A stretch of 64,000 nucleotides of DNA. It comes from Stereum hirsutum FP-91666 SS1 (Eukaryota > Basidiomycota > Agaricomycetes > Russulales > Stereaceae). Positions 33,045 to 46,218 of this stretch are shown piece after piece (positions within the stretch are counted from its first letter, which is position 1; the number at the start of each line of letters is the position of its first letter). The position numbers and the translations under genes were made by a program. The notes beneath the pieces are model-generated. The model made no database searches and was not told the origin of the DNA. It saw only the letters and a list, made by a program, of their open reading frames with translations. The DNA is taken from the NCBI RefSeq assembly GCF_000264905.1, contig NW_006763149.1, positions 900,212 through 964,211 on the forward strand, written 5' to 3'.

Positions 33045-35403
33045 TCAATCTTCACAGAAGATGATCTCGAACTTCGAGCCATCCGAGGTACCGACGTCCG
33101 TCATTGTCTCATCCATCTTACATTCCCTCATTACAGGTACCTCCACGTCCTTTGCGTCTGAAGAACTGTCGACGTCCTCCTTGTAGAGTCTAACTCTGAC
33201 CGCGGTGAAAGCATCAGTACACGTATCCATTGCTGAAACACAACCGGAAAGAATCATTGCGGAACATTGAAACTTACCCTTGACTGTCCAATTCGAAGTG
33301 CTGGCATACGAACTCCACCGTTCGCCAAACGAAGGTGGTTACGTTCGCCTCGATGGAGAACATGTGGCTTTGACAACTCGCGGCGTGGGAGACCTTGAAA
33401 ACGATGAGGTTTCGCCAGTCTGGACGGTAAGTTGAGGGCTCGTTCACGTTGCTGATCCGAATCGAGGGGCGCTTCAATTTGAGAGATGACTTGGCGGAGC
33501 GGGCCCGGGCAGAGATTGGAGAGTTGCAAGCGCGACGAGCAGGAGAATCAGGGCGATCCGTCAGAACGTCTAATAAGATAAGATACGCGTAAAAATGGAT
33601 AAGCACGACAATAAAGGAATGTATCGGCGAACCTGACTCTGGTAGTGCTCGTTCTCCCTTCATGACCAGCGCACGTCTTCGGAGTGGAGAAGCCTTGGCT
33701 GGGTCGATTGGTTGGGCTGTGGAACTCAAAAGTCAACTTCATTTCACAGTACAAGGCGAGCACTAATTCACTGAGCCCTTTGGTTGAGTCTGGACGGCTG
33801 ATGGCTTTCTTCCGCGAAGAATGTCTTGTGACGTCGACCTTTGAGGGAGATTCTGCCTCTAATACACCATTCCTCGTCAGCACATAGTATCGGAAGTGGT
33901 CGGGAAAACAATTACCTTCTATACTGCTACCATCACTGTCAAAGTTGTCGTCTGCGCGTTCCTCGGAGTCCTTGTCTGTCTGACTTTCGTTCCTCTTCAT
34001 AGCATCCTTGGGAACAACATCTTCCACCCCTCCGACGCGAACGTGGTTTCTATCCTGAGGAGCCGAATGCTGGCGGCGGGGTGGCGATGTTTCCTGTTTC
34101 TCCTTCATATCGAACATCGAAAACAGTCTGCTTCCTCGGGTCGTAGATGTGTTCGACTGAGAACGCGAGATTTGAGGGCTATTTTGCGAAGACGATAATG
34201 TTGCGATCGCGAGAGTGTTCGAGTTGTTCGAACCTGAGACGGTCACTGTAGCGTACTTGACTTGCGAAGTCGGAATGGAATGTTTCTTGGAAAGAGCTCG
34301 AAGAGATCGAATGGAGGAAGAAGTCGCGAGGAAGCTTGACCGGTTCATTTCGTGAGTTGTGCTGTACGACGTATGATCGATTTCATGATCCGTAGGGTCG
34401 AATCGTTTGAGACCTGAGGTGAGGACGGTTGCATGTTTGTCTTCAGATTCAGGATTGTCATCATCACCGGAAGAGGAAGATGACGTGGCGGTTGTAGTAT
34501 TGATAGCGGGCGTAAGGTCACCTCCTGGTATTCTTGGGATAAGAATCCATTTTTCGGCCCTATAAATGTTATATTGAGGACTCACCGTCGTGCGCCGGAA
34601 GAATTTCAGCTTGAATCAAGGCATCTGAGCCCTCTTCAGCGGTGCAGAAGATGTCCAAGTCGGACTTCGAATCTTGGGCGACTTCATCAAGGTCGTTGTC
34701 GCGGACAGCAGTACCCATGGCTGCGAGGCCGTTGAAGCTTCCGTGACCGAATAACGTCGGCATAGTCTTTGACAAGTTCTCGAAGTAGCTAGCATTATCT
34801 AGTCAAACAGCGGCGGGGATCGCAATGAGCATAGACAAGATGGGCGAAAGTCACGAAAGGAGGCACCAAGATCGTCTTCGCAACCTTCTTTGCCTGTAGT
34901 TTCTTCGTGAAGAGCGCGCACGGTGATCACGTCGACAATGGCGCGAACGCAATCCCAAGCACTTGGATGGATGGGGATACTTTCGCCGCCACAGATATCG
35001 AGATCTCGAGTGCTGCATGACAGAGAGTTGATATCTTCGCAAAGGGAACAAACATCCTATTAGCCGATCAAAGAGTCAGCCGTTGAATTATGTCTACAAG
35101 AGTTTCAAAACGTACTTGCATAGAGATAGCTCTACCGACGAGCACCTTTCTCGTGCCATACTGAACAATCATCACCCCGCCGCTGTCTCTAGACCAAGAA
35201 GAGCCAGAAGCGTCACAATAATTAGTCGGATTTCCAGGACGACCTCGTGGATCATTCATGATAACCCTCGATGTCTGTTCCAGCAAGTAAGAGCTATGAG
35301 CGAGATGGCGGGCAGACCGCGGGGGGTCTTGATGAATGGTATGGAGCGATGCCAGGAGACTTGCTAAGGAAAAGATAGTAGGCCCGCCAGGATTTAAGGC
35401 CAA
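33045..35403 (-). CDS. Uncharacterised Ser-rich multi-exon protein
   Basis: Six or so exons can be followed: MIVQYGTRKVLVGRAISMQ (35106 and above), DVCSLCEDINSLSCSTRDLD, YFENLSKTMPTLFGHGSFNG, a long Ser/Thr/Asp-rich exon (33780-34560) with SSSSSGDDDNPESEDK, and RNLIVFKVSHAASCQSHMFS followed by a short acidic C-terminal exon ending IIFCED (stop 33045-33047). The start is unclear: the upstream frame opens at 35403 without a good ATG, and some junctions, notably near 33257-33285, do not join in phase with the signals I chose. I recognise no domain. The order folded-disordered-folded suggests a regulatory or scaffold protein, which is only a guess. Confidence 0.5.
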
Positions 35404-36157
35404 CTATCCGTCAGAAAACAACAGGCTATAACAGAGATAAAACCCAAAAGGAAACGGGAGGGGCGTGAGGCCACGATGTCAGAGGTCGCGAGAGAGGATC
35501 TCAAGTCTGGGGGTCGGGTCCGTTATGTGCCGCGAAAGAGCCCATCGGCCTGTATTCGATCTCTTGAATACAGACGTCAATCTCTAGGTTCAGTATCCGG
35601 ATCTGGGAGATACTCTATTGAAGTCTTATAAAAACCATTGTCGCAAGCGGATAGTGACTTAGACAGTCGATCCAACTTGAAAGCCGAGAACAAGTTTAAA
35701 CCCCACAGATATCGTTCACCAGTCTGGCAAGCTCTCAATATAAGCAAGGATATGCGCTGACTATCGAATCTACAGCCAGGATTGAGTTGAAGTTCGGAAC
35801 GTTTTGCGTGAGCAGGCGGACTGTGGCAATGATCAAACAACTCAAGTTTGAGCGGAGAATTCGGTGTTTGCCGAAGGCACACAGGCACCGAACGGCAACC
35901 GGGCCGCCGATATTACCCCTTTCGTCGAGCCTTGGCTCGGAACATCATGCTGTGCTATTCCTGTCCGTCCTTGACTCTTGCCCTCATCTCGCGATCCTGT
36001 GCGTCTTTGTTTAATCGCCACAGCCCTTGTACACAGCAATTACCCACCCTATAACGTCGCTGTGCTCCAGATTGATATAAAAGCTGATGTATCCTCAGAA
36101 TTTCGCAGAGCATCTCTTCCTTACCCCCAACTTTACGCCATCCACCACTCACTGAAC
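35404..36157. other. Divergent intergenic region
   Basis: About 750 bp between the Ser-rich gene and the penta-EF-hand gene. A 103-codon minus-strand frame (35577-35888) has no recognisable content. The only clear element is the TATA box at 36076. Confidence 0.4.
36076..36083 (+). promoter_or_regulatory. TATA box of the penta-EF-hand gene
   Basis: TATAAAAG about 80 bp upstream of the ATG at 36158, at a position fitting a fungal core promoter. Confidence 0.5.
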
Positions 36158-37535
<1,378 letters not shown>

Positions 37536-38142
37536 TAACCTATTCATCGTGAACCAGGCAGATGGGGCGATATGTAGCAGGATATGTCTCGCATTTGGTT
37601 GGCATTGTAAGAGAACTAATGCTAGGGGAAAGCAGAAAGTGGATATGAAGCTTCGAGATGAACTTGTATTTATACATGTGCTCAGTTTGGCTGCGAATAA
37701 CACGAAGTGCTTGTATATGAGCATTCAGCTCTCAGCTCGGAGGCCGACGAGACTTGCACAGATCGCTATTGTTTCGTCGACGAACCCCCAGTGTCACCGT
37801 GCGAGCCACATGCCACACGGCCGATGTAGCCCGACAAGGCGTCGGTGCGTTCGTCGGTTCATTCGGACTTGCCTTTTGATGGTTCACCTTTGTTGCGCAT
37901 GACGCCCCCGACGACCTCATCTCCAGGTTGAACAAATGACCATCTCCTCAGACATGGCTTGCTGTGACTTTTCTCACTCAACCGCTTCGGAATAAAGTGT
38001 GCACGGAAGCCGAGGGCTGGGATATAAAGCTCGGTTGACCTCCTCGAGGATGACTTCTCACTGGCACCGACCACTATTGGAAAATTAGTCGACGACTACT
38101 TGCTGAACACTTGCTTGCAATACTTGCTCTTGAATTTCTGTC
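37536..38142. other. Intergenic region, no gene seen
   Basis: About 600 bp: 3' UTR of the penta-EF-hand gene and promoter of the next. Only the TATA box at 38023 is worth noting. Confidence 0.4.
38023..38029 (+). promoter_or_regulatory. TATA box of the ICL/PEP-mutase-like gene
   Basis: TATAAAG about 115 bp upstream of the ATG at 38143. Confidence 0.45.
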
Positions 38143-39241
38143 ATGGCCACCGAAGGAGCTACCCGTCTGCGCCAACTTCTGAAGGATCCGAGCCATCTTG
38201 TCGTGTGTCCAGGAGTATACGATGGCCTCACAGCGAGAGTTGCACTTTCGATGGGCTTTGAGGCTTTGTACATGGTATGCAATACTCCTACTTCCGCACC
38301 ACTTTCTTGAAACAAAGACGAACTTATGCGATTATATTTCGAAAAGACCGGAGCTGGAACATCTATCTCGCGTCTCGGTATGGCTGATCTCGGGATCGCT
38401 ACATTCAACGATATGCATGAGAACGCAGCCATGTTGGCTGGTCTTGATCGTTCCGTTCCTCTGATTGCTGATGCTGATACTGGGTACGTTAGCCTTACTC
38501 CTCCACTACGATCTTCTATATTCCCGATCCACCAATCATCCTAAACCCGTTGTACTGAACTGTGGCGCACGTTTTTGTAGGTATGGTGGTCCCATCATGG
38601 CCTCCCGCACCGCAGAAGCCTACGCCCGCGCAGGGGTAGCAGCCCTGCACATCGAAGACCAAGCCCAAGAAAAACGCTGCGGCCACCTCGGCGGCAAACT
38701 CATCGTACCTACCGAAGTCTACTGTTCCCGCATCCGCGCTGCCGTTCAAGCACGAACCCGTATCTGCTCCGACATGCTCATCATCGCTCGTACGGACGCT
38801 CGTCAATCTCTTGGATTCGAAGAGGCGTGCAAGAGGTTGGAAGCTGCGGTGGACGCCGGTGCGGATGCGGTTTTCTTGGAGGGGATATTGAGTAAGGAGG
38901 AGGGGAGGAAGGTTTGTGAGATCATGGGAGAGAAGAAGGGGACGGAGGCTTGGGGAGAGGCGGGGGTCCCTTGTTTGATGAATTTGGTTCCGGGGGGCGT
39001 GAGTCCGGACATGACTGTTGAGGAGGCGAGAGAGTTGGGATTTAGGATTATGATATTCCCCACGATTGGCATTGAGGGCGCGATCAAGGGAGTGAAGGAG
39101 TCGATGGGCCTTTTGAAGAGCGATGGGAGACAGAAGTTGGAGGAGGGGCAGGGAGTGAGAGAGGCGTTCAAGCTAGCAGGGTTGGATCATTTGATGAAGA
39201 TCGACGATGAGGCAGGCGGGGTCAACCTCAAGAGTGCTTAA
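38143..39241 (+). CDS. Isocitrate lyase/PEP mutase superfamily enzyme
   Basis: Three exons (38143-38274, 38347-38483, 38581-39241) give 309 residues in phase. The superfamily TIM barrel is clear: CPGVYDGLTARVALSMGFEA, TGAGTSISRLGMADLG, the metal-binding DADTGYGG (split by intron 2), AALHIEDQ, the catalytic loop KRCGHLGGK with its Cys, IIARTDAR, AAVDAGADAVFLEG and NLVPGG. The KRCGH loop Cys points to the lyase/hydrolase branch (oxaloacetate hydrolase, methylisocitrate lyase, dimethylmalate lyase types) rather than PEP mutase itself, and the short length excludes true isocitrate lyase. Oxaloacetate hydrolase would make oxalate, important in wood-decay fungi, but the residues seen do not settle the substrate. 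No targeting signal is obvious. Confidence 0.88.
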
Positions 39242-39690
39242 TTATAGTGAACTTGGGAGACGAGCCACTGAATTGGAGAACTGTACGAGCACAAATCTGC
39301 TGAAGTTATAATTGTTCAAGTTATTACTTATTGACATACAGAAGTGTATCCTCGATAATTCGTTTTCGATGTCACGAATGATCACTTTGGTTTTGTTCTT
39401 CCTCGTAAGTCTCACCCGAAACGCACTTGTGTACCGGTTCGGTTCACGTCATTACCCTCCCGACGCTTACGCAGATCCGGGCAGAGTGACCTTTATAGCT
39501 ACAATATTTCCATTCACGATCGATTCGCTTTGCTCGAGGAGGGTCGCCTCCGTTGTAGTCGAAATAGGTCTACTAACATCGCATAGACCTTTCTGTAAGG
39601 AGCAACACAGGCTATTAATCTCAATTCGACTAGCCCTTCATGATGATAGAGTTCACCTAAAGCCGGAGCCAAGATCTTTGGAGTCTGCAT
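39242..39690. other. Convergent 3' spacer
   Basis: About 450 bp between two convergent genes; no supported feature. Confidence 0.35.
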
Positions 39691-41383
39691 TTAGGCATCG
39701 TACAAAACGAGGTACGACGGACGGATCGCCTTGTCCGTATACACAACGAGTTCGTCATAGTTCAAACTTCCACCAACTTCTGCCAGAACCTGATGGTAGT
39801 ACCGAGTTAAACCGAAGTTCAAAAATGATGCCAAGCAATGCAAGGAAGAAATACTCACCGAGTCATAGCCCGCCGGCGGTGCCGTAAATGAGGGCATGTC
39901 GTGCTTAACCTTGTATCCATTACCAACAACGACTTTGTTGAGAAACATCGCCTTGTACGGCGAAGGAGTAGATCCCGCACGTCGAGCATATGCATCGGAC
40001 CTGAGGTATGAAATCAGTCGGGATCAAGAGTAAGAGCTTAAAGGATGGCTGACTTCGACGATGTTGCAGAGGTATATATACCTTTCCCAAATCTATATGT
40101 GATCGTCAGGCGGAATGATAGCGGGCATTAGATACTGAAGTTCCTGCAAAACCTTGGCAGGCGCACCTTCCCCAGCCGGTACCCTTCATGTATGCCTGGA
40201 TGTCATACGACGATTTGATGATACCACAAACACTGCAGTTTGCACCGTAACAGAGAGCCGTGTAACTTGGGTCATCACCGAGATTGCATGCTCTCAAGGT
40301 TCTGCGGGTTCAGCGAGACGGACGGTCAGCAAGGAACAAGGATGAGCCAAAATTGCGTGCTATGTAAAATACATACCCATGCCATCGCCGATTCTCGTTA
40401 CCGGGAGTCTTACCCTTAGCTTTGAACTGGCCTCGACTTTCAACTTCGTCCCTGTATCATGGATGGCTCATAAAGATGAAGTATTACATGCGCGTGGTGA
40501 GGATGAACATACAGGTACTGGCGGTAAATCTGTAAATTAACCTTGGTAGAGACAACGAGATAAACTCGTTTGACAGATGGACACAATGTGGCATGCTTCC
40601 ATGAATTCATGAATTGGTCCACGACTGACACGGAAAAAGCAGAGGCTCTGTGTTTGAGATTATATTATGCTCATAGTGATGAAGTACTCACCGCTACGGA
40701 AGGTGATATGGTCTCCTGGGATTTCCAGAATACCTGGAGCAGCAGACTCCCCCTGATTGTGGCACGTCCTTGAACAATAATGGGAGTCAGGCTGCTTCGT
40801 TCGCCGTCTGCATTGGAGGCAGGAAGTATTGACAGGACTATTATCATCAAAGTATAATATATTGTTGGTTAGAATTTGCGATATAGAGATGAAAATGCAG
40901 CTCACGGAGGCGATCCAGCGGTTAGGTTTGCTCCAGCGTTCTTGGCCATCGTGGCACAACCCTTGCCACAGAAAGGGTGCAGTATACCACTACCAGGCTC
41001 TTTGTAACGCGGTCTCCTATTGCAGTACTGTGGGAGTTATAAGATATCGGCACCATCACGAGAGTAAGGCTCGTTGAGAGATAACTTACGAGGCAGTACT
41101 GCTCTGTACCAGACGGAGGGGTTACATGTGCTTTCGCAAAAGTGGCACATGTCTTGCCACAGAACGGATGAAACATGCCTTGAGTGTAGAGACCATCAAA
41201 GTGAGAGATGAATGGTGAATACAGCTACGCTCTGAGAACTGACCAGTGCTATCATCCTTCAGGCGAGGTCGTGCATGGCAAAACTGAGATCATCTCAAGT
41301 CAGGATCATCCTTTTTCACAGTCACCGCTCAAAATCCAAAAATCACATACATCGCATTGTCCAGGACTGGAGTAGGAGCACAT
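39691..41383 (-). CDS. PARP-domain protein with three N-terminal Cys-rich modules
   Basis: Spliced exons give a small ADP-ribosyltransferase of the PARP fold. Three similar Cys modules come first: CDFCHARPRLK...FHPFCGKTC, CLYCNRRPRYK...LHPFCGKGC and CLQCRRRTK...HYCSRTC, each CX2C...CX3C, probably binding zinc. The catalytic part has HATLCPSVKRVYLVVSTKV, NENRRWHG with the NAD-contacting His, LGDDPSYTALCYGANCSVCG, the Tyr in FGKGIYTSATSSK, FLNKVVVGNGYKVKH and the Glu in GGSLNYDELVVY, completing an H-Y-E triad. It ends AIRPSYLVLYDA (stop 39691-39693). H-Y-E enzymes can extend poly(ADP-ribose), though the triad alone does not prove it. The start MCSYSSPGQCD at 41381-41383 is the first Met fitting the first module. 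About eight introns; borders of the smaller exons are approximate. Confidence 0.85.
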
Positions 41384-41902
41384 ATCCAAAATCCTTAGCA
41401 GTCCCGATCAGTGTAGTGGGCGTAAGTCAGAGAGATGGCTGCCACAACAATATTGTATCGTCATGACCTTTTTCCAACCACGACGCCACATATATTCCAT
41501 TAATAGATCAAAGGAGCACCCGAATGTGTGGCTACGCCATCGCATCGGTCCTGCTGCCGCATCCAGTTCACCTTGCTTGCCGAGCTATAGCATCTGTATA
41601 TGTACGACCGTATGGTCAACCCCTGTAGATTCGGCACACAAGATGAAGGGCACGCTGCACGAACAGGGCTTCCAGGTCATGGTGGTAATTTCGAACGAAG
41701 AGAATTGGAAGAGAACGTCCACTTTGAACAAATCGGTGTAAGAATATAAGTACGACGATGGCAACCCTCGACTAGGAGGTCCGGGTGAAGAGACAAATAT
41801 CGGCTCGATGATGTACACTCAGACTATTTGAGCCCATGAAGTCTCAGCATTGATGCTATGTAACATGAGCGCCCAGACCATGTATTGTGCCATACGGTCC
41901 CA
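41384..41902. other. Spacer upstream of the PARP-domain gene
   Basis: About 520 bp between two minus-strand genes, presumably the PARP gene promoter. No supported gene. Confidence 0.35.
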
Positions 41903-43571
41903 TCAATCATCCCACTGCAGATTTGTGTACATTGTACCTACAGAGACCGCAAACTGTAAGGAGCGGGCTCGACGGATATTCTCAATACGATAGTCCAAGT
42001 CTTTTGCGACTGCACTGGGATGAATAAGTTCTGTGATCATGAACAGCGCCCCAATGTTGCCGCTGTACCAGGCGAACATCGGAAACAAAGTGAGTGATTC
42101 CAACCTCTGCAGGGAAGTCGCAGCGTTGAAAATATCAGCCTACATGATGACGAATATATCGGTGAGTAATTTATTGAAAAGAACAGCAGAAACAAAATTG
42201 AGAAAACTCACAACCATATCCGCGTCGTGAAACACACGGAACGGTGTGACGACCCCAAGAGTCAATGGTCCAGCATACACCACATTCCGACGCCACCTGG
42301 TGTCGGCCATGGATAAGCCCAATTTCGTCAGGTTCGAGCACTGCGCAATTGCGTTCCAATGGCTCGTATTGTAGGACCAGGCAATATCACATGCCTGGAG
42401 GGAGAGTTCTTGAAGGGTGCCAGCGTGTGTCGGAAGCACATTCTCAAAGAACAGCACACGAAGGTGTGAATCGGAGGGGTCCTCGCGAAGTCCAGACAGA
42501 ACGAGCTTCGTAAGGCCAGTATAAGAGACGAGGTATCGAAGACTACCTTCGTCGAAGCGATTGCTGACTAGGCCGCTCAGCTTGATGGAACATTCATGCA
42601 AGCGCTCGAGGGATTCCTCGGGAACGAAGGCAGGAGGAGCTACACAGTCGATTGTCAACGTCTCTAGTAACTGGAGATTTGGAAGAGTCCTTGCGTCCAG
42701 AGTTGGGCGAAAGCCGACGAGTGCGAGGGTTTTGAGCTGCATCGGGTTGGACTCCGGGGGATAGTCTGCGAAAAGGTCGCCGAATGTCGGCAGCGTCGCA
42801 TACCGGGATGCTCCCCAGCTCTGGGATATGCGAATAGCAAGGGCCTCGAGGGTAGGACTGTTCTTTATACATGCCATAAGTGATTCGGCAAAGGCGGACG
42901 AATGAGCGTAATGAGTCTCAATGGATATATCAATATGTCGAAGGCGATGGAAGTGACCAATTGGGATGGAGGTCGGCATGTATTGCACGTCAAGTGCGAG
43001 AGTGCGTAGGGTTGAAGTCGTGGATAGCGCTTCAGCGATAATGGGATCTCCTATGCTGCCAGAGAACATGCGATGCGGAAGAATCCACCTGTGCGGCCAA
43101 GAGGTATGCAGATTAATTCATTGAGTTCGACATGGGTAAATGAGCAGATCTGAATAGATACGTGTACTAACCTGACGGAGTGGACATAGCGCAGGGCACG
43201 AAGAGCTTGAATGAGTAGAGGAAATGTATGCTCATCCGCCCTAGCGCTGATATCGGTTGGATGATACCAAGCCCGGAGTACGAGATGTTTTGTATATGTA
43301 CACGTCGGACTGTCTCCGGATGCGATGCGTGAGAGACTATTATCGAGTTCTTCAGGAACACGTCCGATGTCCACGGTCAGGTAGAGCGTCTCGAGCAGAA
43401 GTGGCTCGACAATCATATGAAGTGCTCGGCAAACTTGGTACAAGTGGACATGATCCTCATGAGGGAGCTATAATTCGTTACAAACAAATTCATTAGATTT
43501 GAAAAACAACTTGGCGCGCAGACACGTACACGAGTACAGATATGCTCAATGAGCTCTAGAGGAAGCGACAT
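41903..43571 (-). CDS. F-box/LRR-type protein
   Basis: The start MSLPLELIEHICTR (ATG at 43569-43571) is the first half of an F-box. After an intron it continues DHVHLYQVCRALHMIVEPLL, completing the box. The next exons give an LRR-like solenoid: TKHLVLRAWYHPTD, FHRLRHIDISIETHY, SPTLEALAIRISQSW, LKTLALVGFRPTL, LQLLETLTIDCVAPP, LTKLVLSGL, LQELSLQACDIAW and LTKLGLSMADTRWR. A last exon ends VSVGTMYTNLQWDD (stop 41903-41905). It is probably a substrate receptor of an SCF ubiquitin ligase; the substrate is unknown. It differs from the F-box protein at 3963 in exon layout and sequence, so the two are not a recent duplicate pair. Confidence 0.75.
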
Positions 43572-44335
43572 GAGATGGCTCCTGGCGGTAGTTGGCTCCG
43601 TAGCTTTATACAATTCTCCACGTATCCGTTTTGGCCTTAAAAAAACCTTGCGGGCCTACGAAACGAAAGTTAGGTCCAGGGCCAAGCAGACTGCACGACG
43701 ATGCTAGGAGACCACAAGATACCTTGTCTCGAATCGTCCGAAAGCGCCCCTTCGATCGCAAGCTTGTGCTGAGCTTCATAGCTGTCTTAGTATCTCAGAA
43801 GGAAGACAAAGAGCGTAGCACTTCAAAGGTTGTGTCGAATCAGAACTAGCAGCCAAGTGTGAGTAGCTGAGGTGTGCCCATGGTCACTGGTCAGTTTCGA
43901 GGTCTCCATACCGATGCCGGATCCTTGATCCGGTACCCGGCAGATGCGGAGGAAGACGCCCTGCGAATATTGCAGAACCCAGACCAAAAGCCTAGGAAAC
44001 TCCCCAATATAGAAGTCAGGGAAGCAAGCATTTGGAGGTAAAGAAAGAAACGAGACACGAAGACAATAACCACCATGACCGTGACACTACAAAACAGAAC
44101 GAATGTGGATGAACAGAATTCAAGTGGCGTCCCGGGTTCGAAAGGGCCGGCGCCACAACATCACGGTCACGTGGATCCCCAATTGACAATTCGAGCGCCG
44201 CGCGGCGTTCTCGCGACGCGTCGCCGCTTTCCAACCATAACCACGTTGTTCTTTAACTCTCCCCACCCACCGCTCCTGAGCTTGTTGTCTATCTTGTCAT
44301 CTGATAAATCTTGAGGGTACCACTGGAACATATCC
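43572..44335. other. Divergent intergenic region with one ACGCGT
   Basis: About 760 bp between the F-box/LRR gene and the next plus-strand gene. ACGCGT at 44216-44221 lies about 115 bp before the ATG at 44336, in a CGCG-rich stretch. No gene supported. Confidence 0.4.
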
Positions 44336-46218
44336 ATGCGTGTAGTATCCATACTCCATCCCAGAAATGGCACAAACGGGGCGGACTTCGCCGTCAACGA
44401 GTCCGGAGAGGTTCTGGTGTTGAAATATCAGGGCGAAGCCATCCTCAGCGAGGTCCCCGAGACATTTGTAGTGCGTTAGCCTCTTTTTATCTTTTCAAAA
44501 TAACAGGCGCGAATTGAATGTTCGCGACTGATAGGATTTAGAAGAGACCTGCCGTGACACGTTCTCTCTCCCTAAAGCCGCCACCCTCATTTTCGAAACA
44601 AGTGACTTGAACATCTGTCAGGGACAGCCGGTCAAGATCATGCGAGGTGCTTGGGCTGCGATTCGTCTTGTCGTTGGTGCTGTCACTGTCAGCATCAAAG
44701 GTGATAGACAAAGGGTCCATGACGAAGGCAAGCCTCTTTATTATTTTCGTCCATTTGTATGTTGACTTTGACCCGATCTGGATAGGAAGAGTCTCGTTCC
44801 TCCCATTCACTGAAGTTCGCGTTGAAGAGACCGAATACTCCCATTCGCTCTCTACCAGCAAGCACGGCATACCTGCAGGATCAGCTCGCAAGCCTCATCC
44901 TCGTACATATCACGGCACCCCGCAAGAAAACGACGCCGCTCCTATCCTTCCTCCTACCTCCCCACTGGCTGGCAAATCCCCCGCCCCCTTGCGTAACACA
45001 CTTCAACCGCACAGAGGCTTCAATCCAGACGATAATGATGACGCAGGCGAAGATGATGACGACAGAGTGAACGCAACTCTTGATGATTTCGAAGACGACG
45101 AGGACGAGAACGAGCCTCCAGTTCGGTCTCCAGTCAAAGGTAAAGGTAAAACACCGATCCAGCGTCAGATCCTCTCGGATGACGAAGAGGAGAACGACGA
45201 GAATGAACGGCCTGCGTCGGATGTTTACGTCGATAGTATCTCGTCGGCGAGGAAGCCGAGGGTCTCCGTTGGCCACCGTACTGTCCCGCAACAAGAGACT
45301 GTGAATGACATTTTCTCTCCGAAGGCGAACAAGACTGCGAGGACACGCGTCCCTTTGACTACATCTCCGGACTCGGATGACGATGGTGGAAGAGGGACTA
45401 AAGGCTCGGAGTCGACGGGGGGGAGGGGCAGCTCAGATACTTATGAGTTTGTAATGTCGCCGCGGGAGACGAAGCGAGTAGCGAAGAACGCAGAGGACTT
45501 GTTCATGGATGATGGGGATCTGGATAATCAGGAGAATGCCGGTAGAAAATGTTCGGTTTATATTCCTAGTCCCGCTGGTGTCTTGATACTGATGAGGTTC
45601 TGCTACAGCTGCGACGCCTAGACGTACGCCGGTTTCTCAGAAGAAGCCTTCATCCCGCATCAACCGTGAAGGTTTGCCTTTTCGGTTTTAAGCCACATCC
45701 TCGTAGTTTGACTAAAGCGCTATCGATCCAGACGAGCACATCGCTGCATCCCTCTTCAAACCTGCAACCTCAAAGTTCAAGCCCGCCCAGACTAGTTCCA
45801 GTCATGCGTCCGATCGCGACGATACTTCCCAAGCACCAACAGAGTCCAGCCAAACTACTGTCGTCTCCGGACCTGAAGACAAGCTCCTCATCACGATCTC
45901 GTATCCTCCCGGCGAGCAGTCCTCCAAGTTCAAGGTGAAGGGGAAACATAACGTCGGGAAAGTGCTGCAGAGCGCTTGCAATGCGTTCGGATTGGATTAC
46001 AATTCGTAAATATCATTTCTCGCTGGATCAATCTTTCTCTCGCTACGTATGGTTGCTGACCGCTGTTCGCATGATGTAGGGCGCATCTATATCTGCAGGA
46101 CGGTCTCGAAGACGGTGTGGAGATGACCTATGAGTGTAAGAAGAGTGATACGTTGGCCGGGTCCGGAGTTGGACAGGGTGCAGCATTCATCATTGCGCTG
46201 GACGACGATGAGGAGTGA
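44336..46218 (+). CDS. Uncharacterised acidic protein with beta-grasp-like C-terminus
   Basis: The start MRVVSILHPRNGTNGADFAV (44336) begins a short beta-rich domain (GEVLVLKYQGEAILSEVPE, SLPKAATLIFETSDLN). A long charged, probably disordered middle follows (DDNDDAGEDDDD, DDEEENDENERP), with phosphorylatable SP sites and KRVAKNAEDLFMDDGD. After introns at about 45552-45608 and 45672-45735 the C-terminus is KLLITISYPPGEQSSKFKVK, HNVGKVLQSACNAFGLDY, SAHLYLQDGLEDGVEMTYEC, ending IIALDDDEE (stop 46216-46218). This order of strands and helix looks like a ubiquitin/SUMO-like beta-grasp, without a C-terminal Gly-Gly, so it would not be conjugated. I do not recognise the family. Exon borders in 44470-44800 are uncertain. 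Confidence 0.55.
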
